From assembly GCF_014850975.1 (NCBI RefSeq), contig NZ_JACXST010000003.1, forward strand, positions 1,116,001-1,180,000: 64,000 nucleotides of DNA. The letters are read 5' to 3'. The position numbers and the translations under genes are program-made. Numbering within the stretch: position 1 is the stretch's first letter; each line of letters opens with the position of its first letter. This document shows positions 1 through 7,930 of the stretch, piece after piece. A model generated the notes under the pieces. It made no database searches, was not told where the DNA came from, and worked only from the letters and a program-made list of their open reading frames with translations. Origin of the DNA: Methylomonas fluvii. GTDB taxonomy: Bacteria > Pseudomonadota > Gammaproteobacteria > Methylococcales > Methylomonadaceae.

Positions 1-876
1 CCGCACCCGATTCATTACGTGCTCGGCTTTTAAAGGGTAGTTTTGTTGCAGCCATTCGGCAAATAAATCCGCAGTTTCCAACGGCAGGCGCAGCAGGATG
101 TATTGCACACTTTGCGCGCCAGCTTGATGAGCCGCGCTGACGATGCTTTCCAGTTCGTAATCGGTCAGCACCGGAATCAGTGGCGCCAGCATTACCCCCA
201 CCGGAATGCCAGCTTCCCGTAGTTTTGCTACAGCCTGTAAACGGCGTTGCGGCGCGGCGGCGCGCGGCTCCAGAGCGCGCGCCAGCGTTCTGTCCAGCGT
301 CGTAATTGAAAGATAAATCGAGACCAAACCCTGCCCGGCCATTGGCGCCAAAATATCAATGTCGCGTTCTATCAAGGCCGATTTAGTGACGATGCTAGCC
401 GGATGCCGCGTCTCTGCCAACACCTCCAAAATTTGCCGCATGATGCGCTGCTGCCGTTCCAGCGGTTGATAAGGATCAGTGTTGGTACCCAAAGCCAACG
501 GCGCGCAGCGATAACTGCGTTTGGCCAACTCTTCGCGCAACAATCGCGCAGCGTCAGGCTTGACCAGGATTTTGCTCTCGAAATCCAGACCGGCGGAATA
601 GCCCAAGTAGGCATGGGTCGGCCGGGCAAAGCAATAAATACAGGCATGCTCACAGCCGCGATACGGATTTATCGACCTATCGAACGGTATATCCGGCGAA
701 TCGTTGTAGGTAATCACCGATTTGCTTCTATCGATGATGACTTCGGTCGGCAAGGGCGGCAATTCAGCATCCAAACTGCCCCAGCCGTCGTCTTCGGCCA
801 CAGTACTTTGCCGTTCAAAGCGGCCAGCGACATTACTGATACTGGCGCGACCTTTGTAAATTAATGGCTTAGACAT
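1..876 (-). CDS. PA0069-family radical SAM protein (3' end outside window)
   Basis: Reading from the ATG at 876, 292 residues are visible before the window edge cuts off the C-terminus. A CxxxCxxC cluster (C75, C79, C82, in the stretch GCEHACIYCFARP) is the radical SAM [4Fe-4S] site. The FARP context and the following THAYLG are typical of the Rv2578c/PA0069 family, distant relatives of spore photoproduct lyase. The substrate of this family is not established. The start MSKPLIYKGR is the natural N-terminus of the family, and a plus-strand open frame over the same bases is only its shadow. Transcription runs leftwards, alone. Confidence 0.85.
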   Translation of the reverse strand, partial: MSKPLIYKGRASISNVAGRFERQSTVAEDDGWGSLDAELPPLPTEVIIDRSKSVITYNDSPDIPFDRSINPYRGCEHACIYCFARPTHAYLGYSAGLDFESKILVKPDAARLLREELAKRSYRCAPLALGTNTDPYQPLERQQRIMRQILEVLAETRHPASIVTKSALIERDIDILAPMAGQGLVSIYLSITTLDRTLARALEPRAAAPQRRLQAVAKLREAGIPVGVMLAPLIPVLTDYELESIVSAAHQAGAQSVQYILLRLPLETADLFAEWLQQNYPLKAEHVMNRVR

Positions 877-945
877 AGCATCATCTGCAAGCAATACACA
901 ATTAGGTCAAGGGATTATACTCAGCACGTGCGACTCTCCAGATAG

Positions 946-1251
946 TCGCTGAGACTTTGCCACCATTTTGCCAGCCGACATTGGCTTTACTGCCCCGCGT
1001 CTAACCTTAAAGCGGCTCTTGAACACCTACCAGACGAAGGCCAGACAAACGATGAGAAAGCCGCTGACCAAATATACCACCGTATTAAACTAGAGTTATC
1101 TGCTACCAAATCGGCGGCAACGTCGGTTGCTAACAAAACGTCCTCACTGGCACACTCATTCTGGCGGGGCTACCTATTGAAACGGGAGCGCCGACCGCCA
1201 CGCGAATCCAAGCTTCATGGATTTTTCGAAGCCTTACGCACATGTCATTAG
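946..1251 (+). other. Unassigned open stretch in the gap 877-1317
   Basis: The region between the radical SAM gene and the FliL-like gene has no clear gene. One plus-strand frame is open for about 100 codons from just after a TAG at 943 to a TAG at 1249, and its translation is protein-like in composition (for example ALEHLPDEGQTNDEKAADQ). It has no ATG, GTG or TTG near its beginning and no ribosome binding site, so it may be the remnant of a gene or chance. Confidence 0.2.
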
Positions 1252-1317
1252 GCAACCGCGTCCTGGCAGGTCTAAGGCTTAGTAAAAGATTCAGACTAAT
1301 ATCGAAAATGACAGTGC

Positions 1318-1350
1318 AAAAAAAAGCTCGCATCGCTGCAAGCTTTTTTG
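1318..1350 (-). terminator. Rho-independent terminator of the FliL-like gene
   Basis: The minus strand reads AAAAAAGCT, GC, a six-base loop, GC, AGCTTTTTT, a hairpin with one mismatch ending in a T run. It lies about 27 bases after the stop of the minus-strand gene at 1377. Confidence 0.65.
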
Positions 1351-1376
1351 TTCAAACCTAAGATTTTTCAAGGCCG

Positions 1377-1784
1377 CTAATTGATCAAAAACTCCGAAAA
1401 GAACACATCGCGAAAACCGTCACTATTTTGCGCTTTGGTCAAAATATCGGTGATCAATTGTTTGGTCTTCATCCGCAACGCTTCACGCTGTTCCATGGTT
1501 TGCAAGTCGGCGCTTTTCGTGCCGCTCAGCATCATGATCATCTCATGACGTAAAACCGGCATATGTTTTTTGATAATTTCCAAGTGATCGGCACCTTCCA
1601 CCAGTAACTGTACGTTTAACATCAGGTATTTTTTAGGTTCGGCCAGATTGACGGTGAACTTAGGTTTCATCTCCACATACTCAATAACCGGCCCTGCGCT
1701 CTCATCGGCTTTCTTCTCGCCGGAATTGGCCCAAGTCATCGTCGGTAACAGCATCAAACTGATCAACAAAATAAATGTTCGCAC
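1377..1784 (-). CDS. FliL-like exported protein
   Basis: The product has an N-terminal signal peptide (VRTFILLISLMLLPTMTWA), a short charged linker and a C-terminal domain with the FliL pattern (KYLMLNVQL near the middle, FRDVFFSEFLIN at the end). FliL proteins sit in the inner membrane at the flagellar stator. The GTG at 1784 was chosen because a strong GAGGAAAC ribosome site lies five bases upstream; a longer ATG start at 1838 would put that site inside the gene. It stands alone, divergent from nagZ, not in a flagellar operon, so a non-flagellar FliL-domain role is possible. Confidence 0.7.
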   Translation of the reverse strand: MRTFILLISLMLLPTMTWANSGEKKADESAGPVIEYVEMKPKFTVNLAEPKKYLMLNVQLLVEGADHLEIIKKHMPVLRHEMIMMLSGTKSADLQTMEQREALRMKTKQLITDILTKAQNSDGFRDVFFSEFLIN

Positions 1785-1846
1785 GGTTTCCTCATATAAT
1801 GTGACGGTTAGACCAAAAGTATATTCCATTTTCACCATTTATCACC

Positions 1847-2863
1847 ATGAAACCACAAGCTATCGGCCCGGTCATGATCGACATTGAGGCCCACAGCCTC
1901 AGCGCGCTGGACAAAGAAAAAATCGCTCACCCCAATACCGGTGCCTTAATCCTGTTCGCTAGAAATTACGACAATCCTCGGCAAGTCGCCGATTTGATCA
2001 AACAGATCCGCGCCGCACGCAAGGGCGACATTTTAATTGCTGTCGATCAGGAAGGCGGCCGCGTGCAACGCTTTCAAAACGGCTTTACCCGCCTGCCGGC
2101 GGCGGCTTTATACGCCGAACAACCCGAACTGGCGGAAGCCGCCGGCTGGCTGATGGCCAGCGAACTACTGGCGGTGGATGTGGACTTCAGTTTTGCGCCG
2201 GTATTGGATGTGGATTGCGGGGTCAGTGAAATCATCGGCAACCGCTCATTTTCCCAAAACGCAAAATTAGCCGCAGAACTGGCCGGCGCATTTCGCCAAG
2301 GCATGCGCAGCGCAGGTATGGCGGCCACCGGCAAACATTTCCCTGGCCACGGCGCGGTGGCGCTGGATTCGCATTTGACCTTGCCGGTCGACGAGCGCGA
2401 CTTGGAAACCATCCGCAGGCAAGATTTACTACCTTTCAAACAACTGATAGCGCAAGGTCTGGAAGCCATCATGCCGGCACATGTAGCTTATCCGCAAGTG
2501 GACCGCTACCCCGCTGGTTTTTCCAGCTTCTGGTTACAGACCATTCTGCGTGGCGAACTTGGCTTTGACGGCGCGATCTTCAGTGATGATCTGAGCATGG
2601 AAGGCGCCGCCAGCATAGGCGATTTCACTGAACGCGCCGGCCTTGCCCAACAGGCTGGCTGCGACATGCTACTGGTTTGCAATAATTCGGCAGCGGCCGA
2701 GCAAGTGCTGGATAAACTGCCTATCAGCCAAAACAGCAAACGCGAACAACGCCTGCAAGCGATGCGCGGCAAATGCCAGCTCGATAAAGACGCCCTGGCG
2801 AAAAATGACAAATGGCAAACCATTTCCAAACAAATCACGGAGTTTTATGAAGCCCATGCTTGA
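1847..2863 (+). CDS. nagZ: Beta-N-acetylhexosaminidase NagZ
   Basis: A 338-residue glycoside hydrolase family 3 enzyme. It carries the NagZ signature KHFPGHG with the catalytic His loop and the SDDLSMEGA segment holding the nucleophile Asp. NagZ removes N-acetylglucosamine from 1,6-anhydro-muropeptides in the cytoplasm during cell-wall recycling. No signal peptide is present, as expected. It is first of a three-gene operon: its last 17 bases overlap the start of the phosphoribosyltransferase gene, the order seen in Pseudomonas. The full length matches the family. Confidence 0.95.
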   Translation: MKPQAIGPVMIDIEAHSLSALDKEKIAHPNTGALILFARNYDNPRQVADLIKQIRAARKGDILIAVDQEGGRVQRFQNGFTRLPAAALYAEQPELAEAAGWLMASELLAVDVDFSFAPVLDVDCGVSEIIGNRSFSQNAKLAAELAGAFRQGMRSAGMAATGKHFPGHGAVALDSHLTLPVDERDLETIRRQDLLPFKQLIAQGLEAIMPAHVAYPQVDRYPAGFSSFWLQTILRGELGFDGAIFSDDLSMEGAASIGDFTERAGLAQQAGCDMLLVCNNSAAAEQVLDKLPISQNSKREQRLQAMRGKCQLDKDALAKNDKWQTISKQITEFYEAHA

Positions 2864-3401
2864 AGAAATCGGCATTGTTAAACAGCAAGCGCTGCTGCTG
2901 CACAGCGCCGAGGAAGTCGAAGCGGCGTTGGATAGCATGGCCGCGGCGATCACCAATAAACTGCAAGACAGTAATCCCTTGGTGTTGTGCGTTATTAACG
3001 GCGGCATCATCGCTACCGGCAAATTACTGCCGCGCCTGGACTTTCCGTTGAATCTGGACAGCGTCCACGCCAGCCGTTACCGCAACGCCACCTCAGGCAG
3101 CGATATACATTGGCTATTCAAACCGACTACACCGCTGGCTGGCCGCACAGTATTGGTGGTGGACGATATTCTCGACGAGGGCCATACGCTGCACGCTATC
3201 GTCGAATATTGTCGAGAAGAAGGTGCCGGCGCCATTTATACCGCAGCGCTGTTCGACAAAGATTTGCAAATCACCAAACCTATCGAGCCCGACTTTATCG
3301 GCCTGACAGTCGCTAATCATTATCTGTTTGGTTACGGCATGGATTACAAGGGTTATCTGAGAAATGCGCCAGGCGTATTTGCCTGCAAGGAAGTACTATG
3401 A
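2847..3401 (+). CDS. hpt: Hypoxanthine-guanine phosphoribosyltransferase
   Basis: A 184-residue type I phosphoribosyltransferase. The PRPP-binding loop is VLVVDDILDEGHT, near residue 105. It salvages hypoxanthine and guanine to IMP and GMP. The ATG at 2847 lies inside the end of nagZ, with GGAG just upstream; a second ATG at 2856 is possible. The ATG of the downstream phosphorylase overlaps its stop by four bases, so the three genes are translationally coupled. The link to the next enzyme is logical, since methylthioinosine phosphorolysis yields hypoxanthine. Confidence 0.9.
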   Translation: MKPMLEEIGIVKQQALLLHSAEEVEAALDSMAAAITNKLQDSNPLVLCVINGGIIATGKLLPRLDFPLNLDSVHASRYRNATSGSDIHWLFKPTTPLAGRTVLVVDDILDEGHTLHAIVEYCREEGAGAIYTAALFDKDLQITKPIEPDFIGLTVANHYLFGYGMDYKGYLRNAPGVFACKEVL

Positions 3402-4138
3402 CATTAGCTATCATCGGCGGCACCGGCCTCACCCAAATCGAAGCACTTACCATTACGGGTGAAGAACGCTTGACCACGCCTTTCGGCGAGCCGTCTGCGC
3501 CTTATTTGCTTGGCGAACTTAATGGGAAAAAATTGGTGTTCCTGGCCAGACACGGCAACCCGCATCGAATCCCGCCGCACAAAATCAACTACCGAGCCAA
3601 TATCTGGGGCTTAAAACAGTTAGGCGTTACCGAGATTATCGGCGTCGCGGCGGTTGGCGGCATCGGCGCAAAGATGGCACCTGCGGTTATTGCCATTCCC
3701 AATCAATTGGTCGACTACAGCTACGGCCGGGAACATACGTTTTTTGCCGACGATCTTGAACACGTCACGCATATCGATTTCACCGAACCCTATACACCCT
3801 CTTTACGCGCAAGAATTATTCAAGCCGCGCAACAGGCAGACATTTCCATCACCTCTTCAGGCACTTACGGCTGTACCCAAGGGCCAAGGCTGGAAACGTT
3901 TGCCGAAATCAAACGCATGGCTAACGACGGTTGCGACCTGGTCGGCATGACCGGCATGCCGGAAGCCGCGCTGGCACGGGAATTGGGCTTGGCTTATGCC
4001 AATATCTCGGTGGTTGCCAATTGGGCGGCAGGCGTGGTCGAGGGCGAAATCACCATGGCCGAGATCGAGAAAAATTTGGACGTTGGCATGGCCAATGCCA
4101 TCGCTTTACTGAAAGCAACGGCATTATTCAACGACTAG
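3398..4138 (+). CDS. S-methyl-5'-thioinosine phosphorylase (MTAP/PNP family)
   Basis: A 246-residue member of the purine nucleoside phosphorylase/MTAP family. The N-terminus has the phosphate-binding IIGGTGL motif, the middle has ARHGNPHRIPPHKINYRAN, and the substrate region carries CTQGPRLET and DLVGMTGMPEA. In Pseudomonas the gene in this position acts on methylthioinosine from polyamine synthesis, releasing hypoxanthine. The adjacent hpt gene supports that over a methylthioadenosine substrate, but the substrate is inferred from context. Confidence 0.88.
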   Translation: MTLAIIGGTGLTQIEALTITGEERLTTPFGEPSAPYLLGELNGKKLVFLARHGNPHRIPPHKINYRANIWGLKQLGVTEIIGVAAVGGIGAKMAPAVIAIPNQLVDYSYGREHTFFADDLEHVTHIDFTEPYTPSLRARIIQAAQQADISITSSGTYGCTQGPRLETFAEIKRMANDGCDLVGMTGMPEAALARELGLAYANISVVANWAAGVVEGEITMAEIEKNLDVGMANAIALLKATALFND

Positions 4139-4150
4139 TAGAAACGGAAA

Positions 4151-4188
4151 CGGATTTTGACGAGGCCCGGATGCCCCGCCAAAATCCG
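4151..4188 (+). terminator. Hairpin after the nagZ operon
   Basis: CGGATTTTG and CAAAATCCG form a 9-bp stem with a 20-base loop containing an inner GGC/GCC pair, 12 bases after the phosphorylase stop. There is no T run, so intrinsic termination is uncertain. Confidence 0.35.
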
Positions 4189-4235
4189 CGAATTTGGGAA
4201 ACGCAGATTACATTTCCCGAACCTTTGCAAAGCGC

Positions 4236-4430
4236 TTATCTTTTCGTGCCACCGCTGTGAAGTACATCATTGCGATAAGCTGAGTTGGCGGAGTCTTCGG
4301 CGATATTTTTTGCCGCGGTAGCATATTTGTCATGCTCGGCATTTTTTACCATCAGTACAGCGCCAGCCGCCAAGACGACAGCAATGACGATATAGAGCCA
4401 GAAATTATCTTTTTCTTGTACTTCACTCAT
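4236..4430 (-). CDS. Small single-span membrane protein
   Basis: A 64-residue protein beginning MSEVQEKDNFW, followed by one hydrophobic helix (LYIVIAVVLAAGAVLMV) and a charged alanine-rich tail. The ATG at 4430 has a strong AAGGAAGGT ribosome site five bases upstream, so the longer frame above it is not used. No family is recognised. It is a monocistronic gene converging on the nagZ operon and divergent from soxYZ. Confidence 0.6.
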   Translation of the reverse strand: MSEVQEKDNFWLYIVIAVVLAAGAVLMVKNAEHDKYATAAKNIAEDSANSAYRNDVLHSGGTKR

Positions 4431-4552
4431 TTTGTACCTTCCTTTTGTTGTTTGTGATGGTGGTGCTGAAAAAATTTCAACGGGGCAAAAGATAACAAGC
4501 CGAGGCTTAAATTTTTTGATATACATCAAACTTTTTATGGTTATTAAATTTT

Positions 4553-5011
4553 ATGCCTAGTCGGCGCCTATTTTTACAGCACTCCGGTATTTTGCTGGCC
4601 GGGGCTTTATTGACCGGCAAATCCGCAAACGTCCGTGCCGAGAGATTGGCAAAACATTTTGCCGCCGACGACTTCATCACCCTCTACGCACAACTTATCG
4701 ATCAGCGAACGGTGATTAATAGCGATAAACTCAATTTGATCCTGCCCAAGATTGCCGAAGATGGCGCGGTAGTGCCGGTCAGCATTGCTAGCGAACTGGA
4801 AGGCATAGAGAAACTGTATCTATTCGCCGATAAAAATCCCACGCCGCTGTTGGCGGAATTTGAACTCACGCCACTCATCGCACCCCAGCTCACGGCACGT
4901 ATTAAATTAGCCGAATCTTGCACCGTGATTTTGCTTGCGGAATACAAAGGGGCGCTACTACGCACCAGCCGCTGGGTCAATGTGATGCGCGGCGGTTGCG
5001 GAACAGGTTGA
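4553..5011 (+). CDS. soxY: Sulfur carrier protein SoxY
   Basis: A 152-residue precursor. It has a twin-arginine-type leader (SRRLFLQHSGILLAGALL), and the mature part ends in GGCGTG, where C149 is the carrier cysteine that holds sulfur intermediates of the Sox pathway in the periplasm. The usual tail is GGCGG, so the last two residues vary. soxZ follows after one base. No soxAX, soxB or soxCD lies nearby, so the pair may serve partial thiosulfate or sulfide metabolism, or partners elsewhere in the genome. Confidence 0.9.
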   Translation: MPSRRLFLQHSGILLAGALLTGKSANVRAERLAKHFAADDFITLYAQLIDQRTVINSDKLNLILPKIAEDGAVVPVSIASELEGIEKLYLFADKNPTPLLAEFELTPLIAPQLTARIKLAESCTVILLAEYKGALLRTSRWVNVMRGGCGTG

Positions 5012-5012
5012 T

Positions 5013-5324
5013 ATGGCTAACAGTATAAAAATCAGAAGCCAACGGCGTGACGGCTATACGGAAGTTAAATTGCTGATCACGCATCCGATGGAAAACGGCC
5101 GCAATCGCGATGCCAACGGTGACTTGATTCCGGCGCATTTCATTGAGCAGTTACAGGTCAAGCTCAACGATCAACTGATACTAACCACCAACATGGCCGG
5201 CAGTATCGCCAAAAATCCGTTTTTTACGTTTAGATTAAAAGCCGGCAATAGCGGCGATAGGCTCAGTGCCGAATGGACTGACAATAAACAAAATAAAGAT
5301 CACGCGGAACACGCGCTCGACTAA
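5013..5324 (+). CDS. soxZ: Sulfur carrier partner SoxZ
   Basis: A 103-residue SoxZ: it begins with IKIRSQRRDGYTEVKLLITHPMENG, typical of the family's immunoglobulin-like fold, and has NPFFTFRLKAGNSGD in the second half. SoxZ pairs with SoxY to form the periplasmic sulfur-carrying heterodimer. It has no signal peptide of its own and is normally exported together with SoxY. It starts one base after the soxY stop, so the two are co-translated. Confidence 0.92.
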   Translation: MANSIKIRSQRRDGYTEVKLLITHPMENGRNRDANGDLIPAHFIEQLQVKLNDQLILTTNMAGSIAKNPFFTFRLKAGNSGDRLSAEWTDNKQNKDHAEHALD

Positions 5325-5332
5325 GGTACCCG

Positions 5333-6295
5333 CTAATTGACCCTAATTTCCGCTGTCTGATTTCGGGCGCTGGCCACCAAAAAACTTAGGGGTGATGCGG
5401 CGAAGTCCCGTTCCAACTGCGCCAGCAGCTCTGCAGCCCGTTGCGGGTTAGCAACCGCGCAAAAGCCGGTCGGCCCCCAAGAGGTCTGGCCTATCGCCAC
5501 CGCGCCTTGCTCGGCCAGACTAGCCATTGCCGCCGCGACATCCGGACTGGTAAACACCCCACCCTGTACCGGCGCGAAATGCTCCCCTACCGCCTGTTGC
5601 AGCGAGGTAATCACTTCGCCGAACTTATCCAGATCGCATTCAGCCAAAGCCGGCAAGCCCTGCATCAATAGCAAGTAACACAAGCGCTCGGCCTGGGCTT
5701 GCGGAAATGGCGGCAATTGCTGAAAGGCGCTGACTTCCTGTTCGCCATGCAAACCTTGGCCGCGCTGATCGAACACCAAAATAAAGCGCCAGTCTTCCGG
5801 CACAGCCATTTGTGCAATCATGGGCGGGGTTTTGGTGTCCGGTCCGCGACCGCCATCCACCACCAGGCCGCCTGTTTCGAAGATACCGATACCAATACCG
5901 GAACGCGCACCGCGATCAGAGAGTTGCGCTATTTCCCGCACCGACAGACCCAAACCGTAAAAAGCATTCAACGCGGCACCGACAGCCAGAGCCATTTGCG
6001 TACCGGACCCTAAGCCAATGTGCTCAGGAATGGCATGGTCGATAATGATATTAAGTGCATCGGAAACGCCCAGCAGCTGAGAAAATTGCCGAGTACATTT
6101 CAGGGCGCGCTCAGCGGACGGACCGCTGACTTGCAGGCTATCCGCGGCGGTTATGATGAGTTTGGTATTGATTTCGTTCAGCGCCAAACCGATGCTACCG
6201 AAATGCCGCCCCAACGCCCCGCTTAAATCGATAAAGCCCATATGCAAGCGAGCCGGTGCTATGACCGTCACTGATTGGTACCGCGCTTTCACCAC
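5333..6295 (-). CDS. Beta-ribofuranosylaminobenzene 5'-phosphate synthase (MptG-like)
   Basis: A GHMP-type enzyme of about 320 residues. The N-terminus VIAPARLHMGFIDLSGALGR and the nucleotide-binding loop EHIGLGSGTQMALAVGAAL are hallmarks of beta-RFAP synthase. It condenses 4-aminobenzoate-type substrate with PRPP, the first committed step of H4MPT (methanopterin) synthesis. The frame is open far upstream through the neighbouring HAD gene, but homology begins at a GTG at 6295 or 6292, after ACGGA, and that start follows the HAD stop by 31 bases. It is the last gene of the nucleotidyltransferase-HAD-mptG operon. Confidence 0.88.
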   Translation of the reverse strand: MVKARYQSVTVIAPARLHMGFIDLSGALGRHFGSIGLALNEINTKLIITAADSLQVSGPSAERALKCTRQFSQLLGVSDALNIIIDHAIPEHIGLGSGTQMALAVGAALNAFYGLGLSVREIAQLSDRGARSGIGIGIFETGGLVVDGGRGPDTKTPPMIAQMAVPEDWRFILVFDQRGQGLHGEQEVSAFQQLPPFPQAQAERLCYLLLMQGLPALAECDLDKFGEVITSLQQAVGEHFAPVQGGVFTSPDVAAAMASLAEQGAVAIGQTSWGPTGFCAVANPQRAAELLAQLERDFAASPLSFLVASARNQTAEIRVN

Positions 6296-6326
6296 CTGGA
6301 TTCCGTCAAATAGTAAGGAGCCGGCA

Positions 6327-7004
6327 TTATAGCGGATGATGTTGGCGGGCCGAGATAAAATCAGCCACTTGGTGTAGATCGTCCATGAGAAAATCGGCGT
6401 GTTCGACAGCCCAGGCATCCACCGGCTGTAATGACGGCACGAAGATACAGGCCGCTCCAGCGGCCAGAGCGGCGCGGACGCCTGTCGGCGAATCCTCCAG
6501 CACCAAACAATCCTCAACCAGTTGTGCCAGTTCTGCGGCAGCGCGCAAAAAAATATCCGGCGCCGGCTTTGCCGCGGCGACCATATCGCCGGCAACAATA
6601 TAAGAAAAAACATCCGTCAATCCAGCCCAGGCCAGACACTGTTGCGCCGCTGCCAGTGCACTATTAGTGGCCAGACAGAACGGCAATGGGTACTGAGCCA
6701 ATACCTCCAACACGGCAAAAAATCCCGGTTTTACGGCGATACCGTGTTGCTGCACGTGCGCTAGCCAATAATCGCTACTCAATTGTTGAAACTTGTCCAG
6801 ATTGAAACCAAGCCCACACTGCACCTGCAAACGCTGAGTCACTATTTTTCCGGAGCAACCGGACAAGCTATCCCAAAATTCAGCCGGCATCGCAAAACCA
6901 AGCTCATCGGCGGCAGCACGCCAAGCTTGAACATAAGTCGGTTCGCTATCCAAAACCAGACCATCCATATCAAAAATGACCGCCCGCCAATGCCGATCTG
7001 TCAC
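6327..7004 (-). CDS. HAD-superfamily phosphatase
   Basis: A 225-residue HAD hydrolase. Motif I is IFDMDGLVLDSEPTY with the nucleophile Asp; motif II is near LPFCLATNS; the Lys and Asp motifs are in AAAKPAPDIFLRA and LVLEDSPTGVRAA. It has the cap of the phosphoglycolate phosphatase/beta-phosphoglucomutase subgroup. The ATG overlaps the nucleotidyltransferase stop by four bases, and mptG follows. This fixed context suggests a phosphatase step in H4MPT biosynthesis, but the substrate is not visible from sequence. Confidence 0.85.
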   Translation of the reverse strand: MTDRHWRAVIFDMDGLVLDSEPTYVQAWRAAADELGFAMPAEFWDSLSGCSGKIVTQRLQVQCGLGFNLDKFQQLSSDYWLAHVQQHGIAVKPGFFAVLEVLAQYPLPFCLATNSALAAAQQCLAWAGLTDVFSYIVAGDMVAAAKPAPDIFLRAAAELAQLVEDCLVLEDSPTGVRAALAAGAACIFVPSLQPVDAWAVEHADFLMDDLHQVADFISARQHHPL

Positions 7005-7927
7005 CGGATGACCTTGATAAACTCGCCTATGGCTTCCCGATTCGAACCGACTACTATGCGCTGCAATCCACTTTGATCAACTTCCAATTGTCCGGCCACG
7101 CGAATTCTTTCGCCGATTTGTGCCTGGCCGTTGTAAGTCGCGGTAAAACACACCACGCTATCAACTTGCGGATGTTTGACGGCAAACCGAGCGGGATAAT
7201 CGAAACTGAATTGGTCTTCGCACACTTCGGCGTCGATAGTGACAAAACCCAGTTTACGATAGCTTCTGTCTTGTGCTTCCGGGTCGGAAACTACCAGCGA
7301 CAAATCGAATTTACGCCCATTGATCATGCCCTTGTTGTACTTGCGCTGCTCGTGCCAGACATATTCGTCAAAGGCAAAATCGCAGGCTCGCCGCTGATAA
7401 GCCTCCAACCAATCTTCATCGTTTAATGCCTGGCAACGATCTTCGGCAATCAAGGCTTGGACGATATTGCGCGCACGATGAAACTCGCCACGCTCGTAGC
7501 ACACCAGATCAATATCGGAACTGTGTTTTTGCATCCCCACCAGCAGCGAGCCGGTCACGCCGAATCGGTTAAGTGCCAAGCCATTGTCCTGCAACAAGCA
7601 GCACAGTTTGTGCAAATCGGCCAATACCGGATCGCCGGGCTCCTCAGCCAACAAACTTTGCAATATTTTTTGAGGTTGATAATGCCGAACAATAGCGGCG
7701 CTGGGCACGGCGTGTAAATGTGCATCAAGCAGCGCCGAATAATGCAGATACTGTGGGGAATATTGCGCAAGATGTTGGTTCGCCACTGCGGTGTCAACCT
7801 TGCGCCAAACGCCCACCACACAGAGGTAGCGCAGAAAACATAAGACCTTCCCATTTTCCTGGCCCTGAACAACGACCGCGAAAATCAATCCTTCCGCAGT
7901 TTCTATAAAATCTTTGGCTCGATACAC
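7001..7927 (-). CDS. Nucleotidyltransferase-fold protein of the H4MPT operon
   Basis: A 308-residue protein. Near residue 125 it has GVTGSLLVGMQKHSSDIDLVCYE, the GS-x(n)-DxD metal-binding pattern of polymerase-beta-type nucleotidyltransferases. Homologues are annotated as DNA polymerase beta subunit-like proteins in archaea and methylotrophs. The gene shares four bases with the HAD gene and heads the operon ending in mptG, so a role in H4MPT synthesis is inferred. The C-terminal 100 residues form a separate beta-rich part with no recognised family. Confidence 0.7.
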   Translation of the reverse strand: MYRAKDFIETAEGLIFAVVVQGQENGKVLCFLRYLCVVGVWRKVDTAVANQHLAQYSPQYLHYSALLDAHLHAVPSAAIVRHYQPQKILQSLLAEEPGDPVLADLHKLCCLLQDNGLALNRFGVTGSLLVGMQKHSSDIDLVCYERGEFHRARNIVQALIAEDRCQALNDEDWLEAYQRRACDFAFDEYVWHEQRKYNKGMINGRKFDLSLVVSDPEAQDRSYRKLGFVTIDAEVCEDQFSFDYPARFAVKHPQVDSVVCFTATYNGQAQIGERIRVAGQLEVDQSGLQRIVVGSNREAIGEFIKVIR

Positions 7928-7930
7928 GAT

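Noticed and set aside
403..864. Plus-strand gene at the left edge
   Set aside because: It is the mirror frame of the radical SAM gene, which has the clear cysteine cluster on the minus strand.
6296..6613. N-terminal extension of the MptG-like protein
   Set aside because: The frame is open upstream, but it lies within the HAD gene and has no family resemblance; homology begins at 6295.
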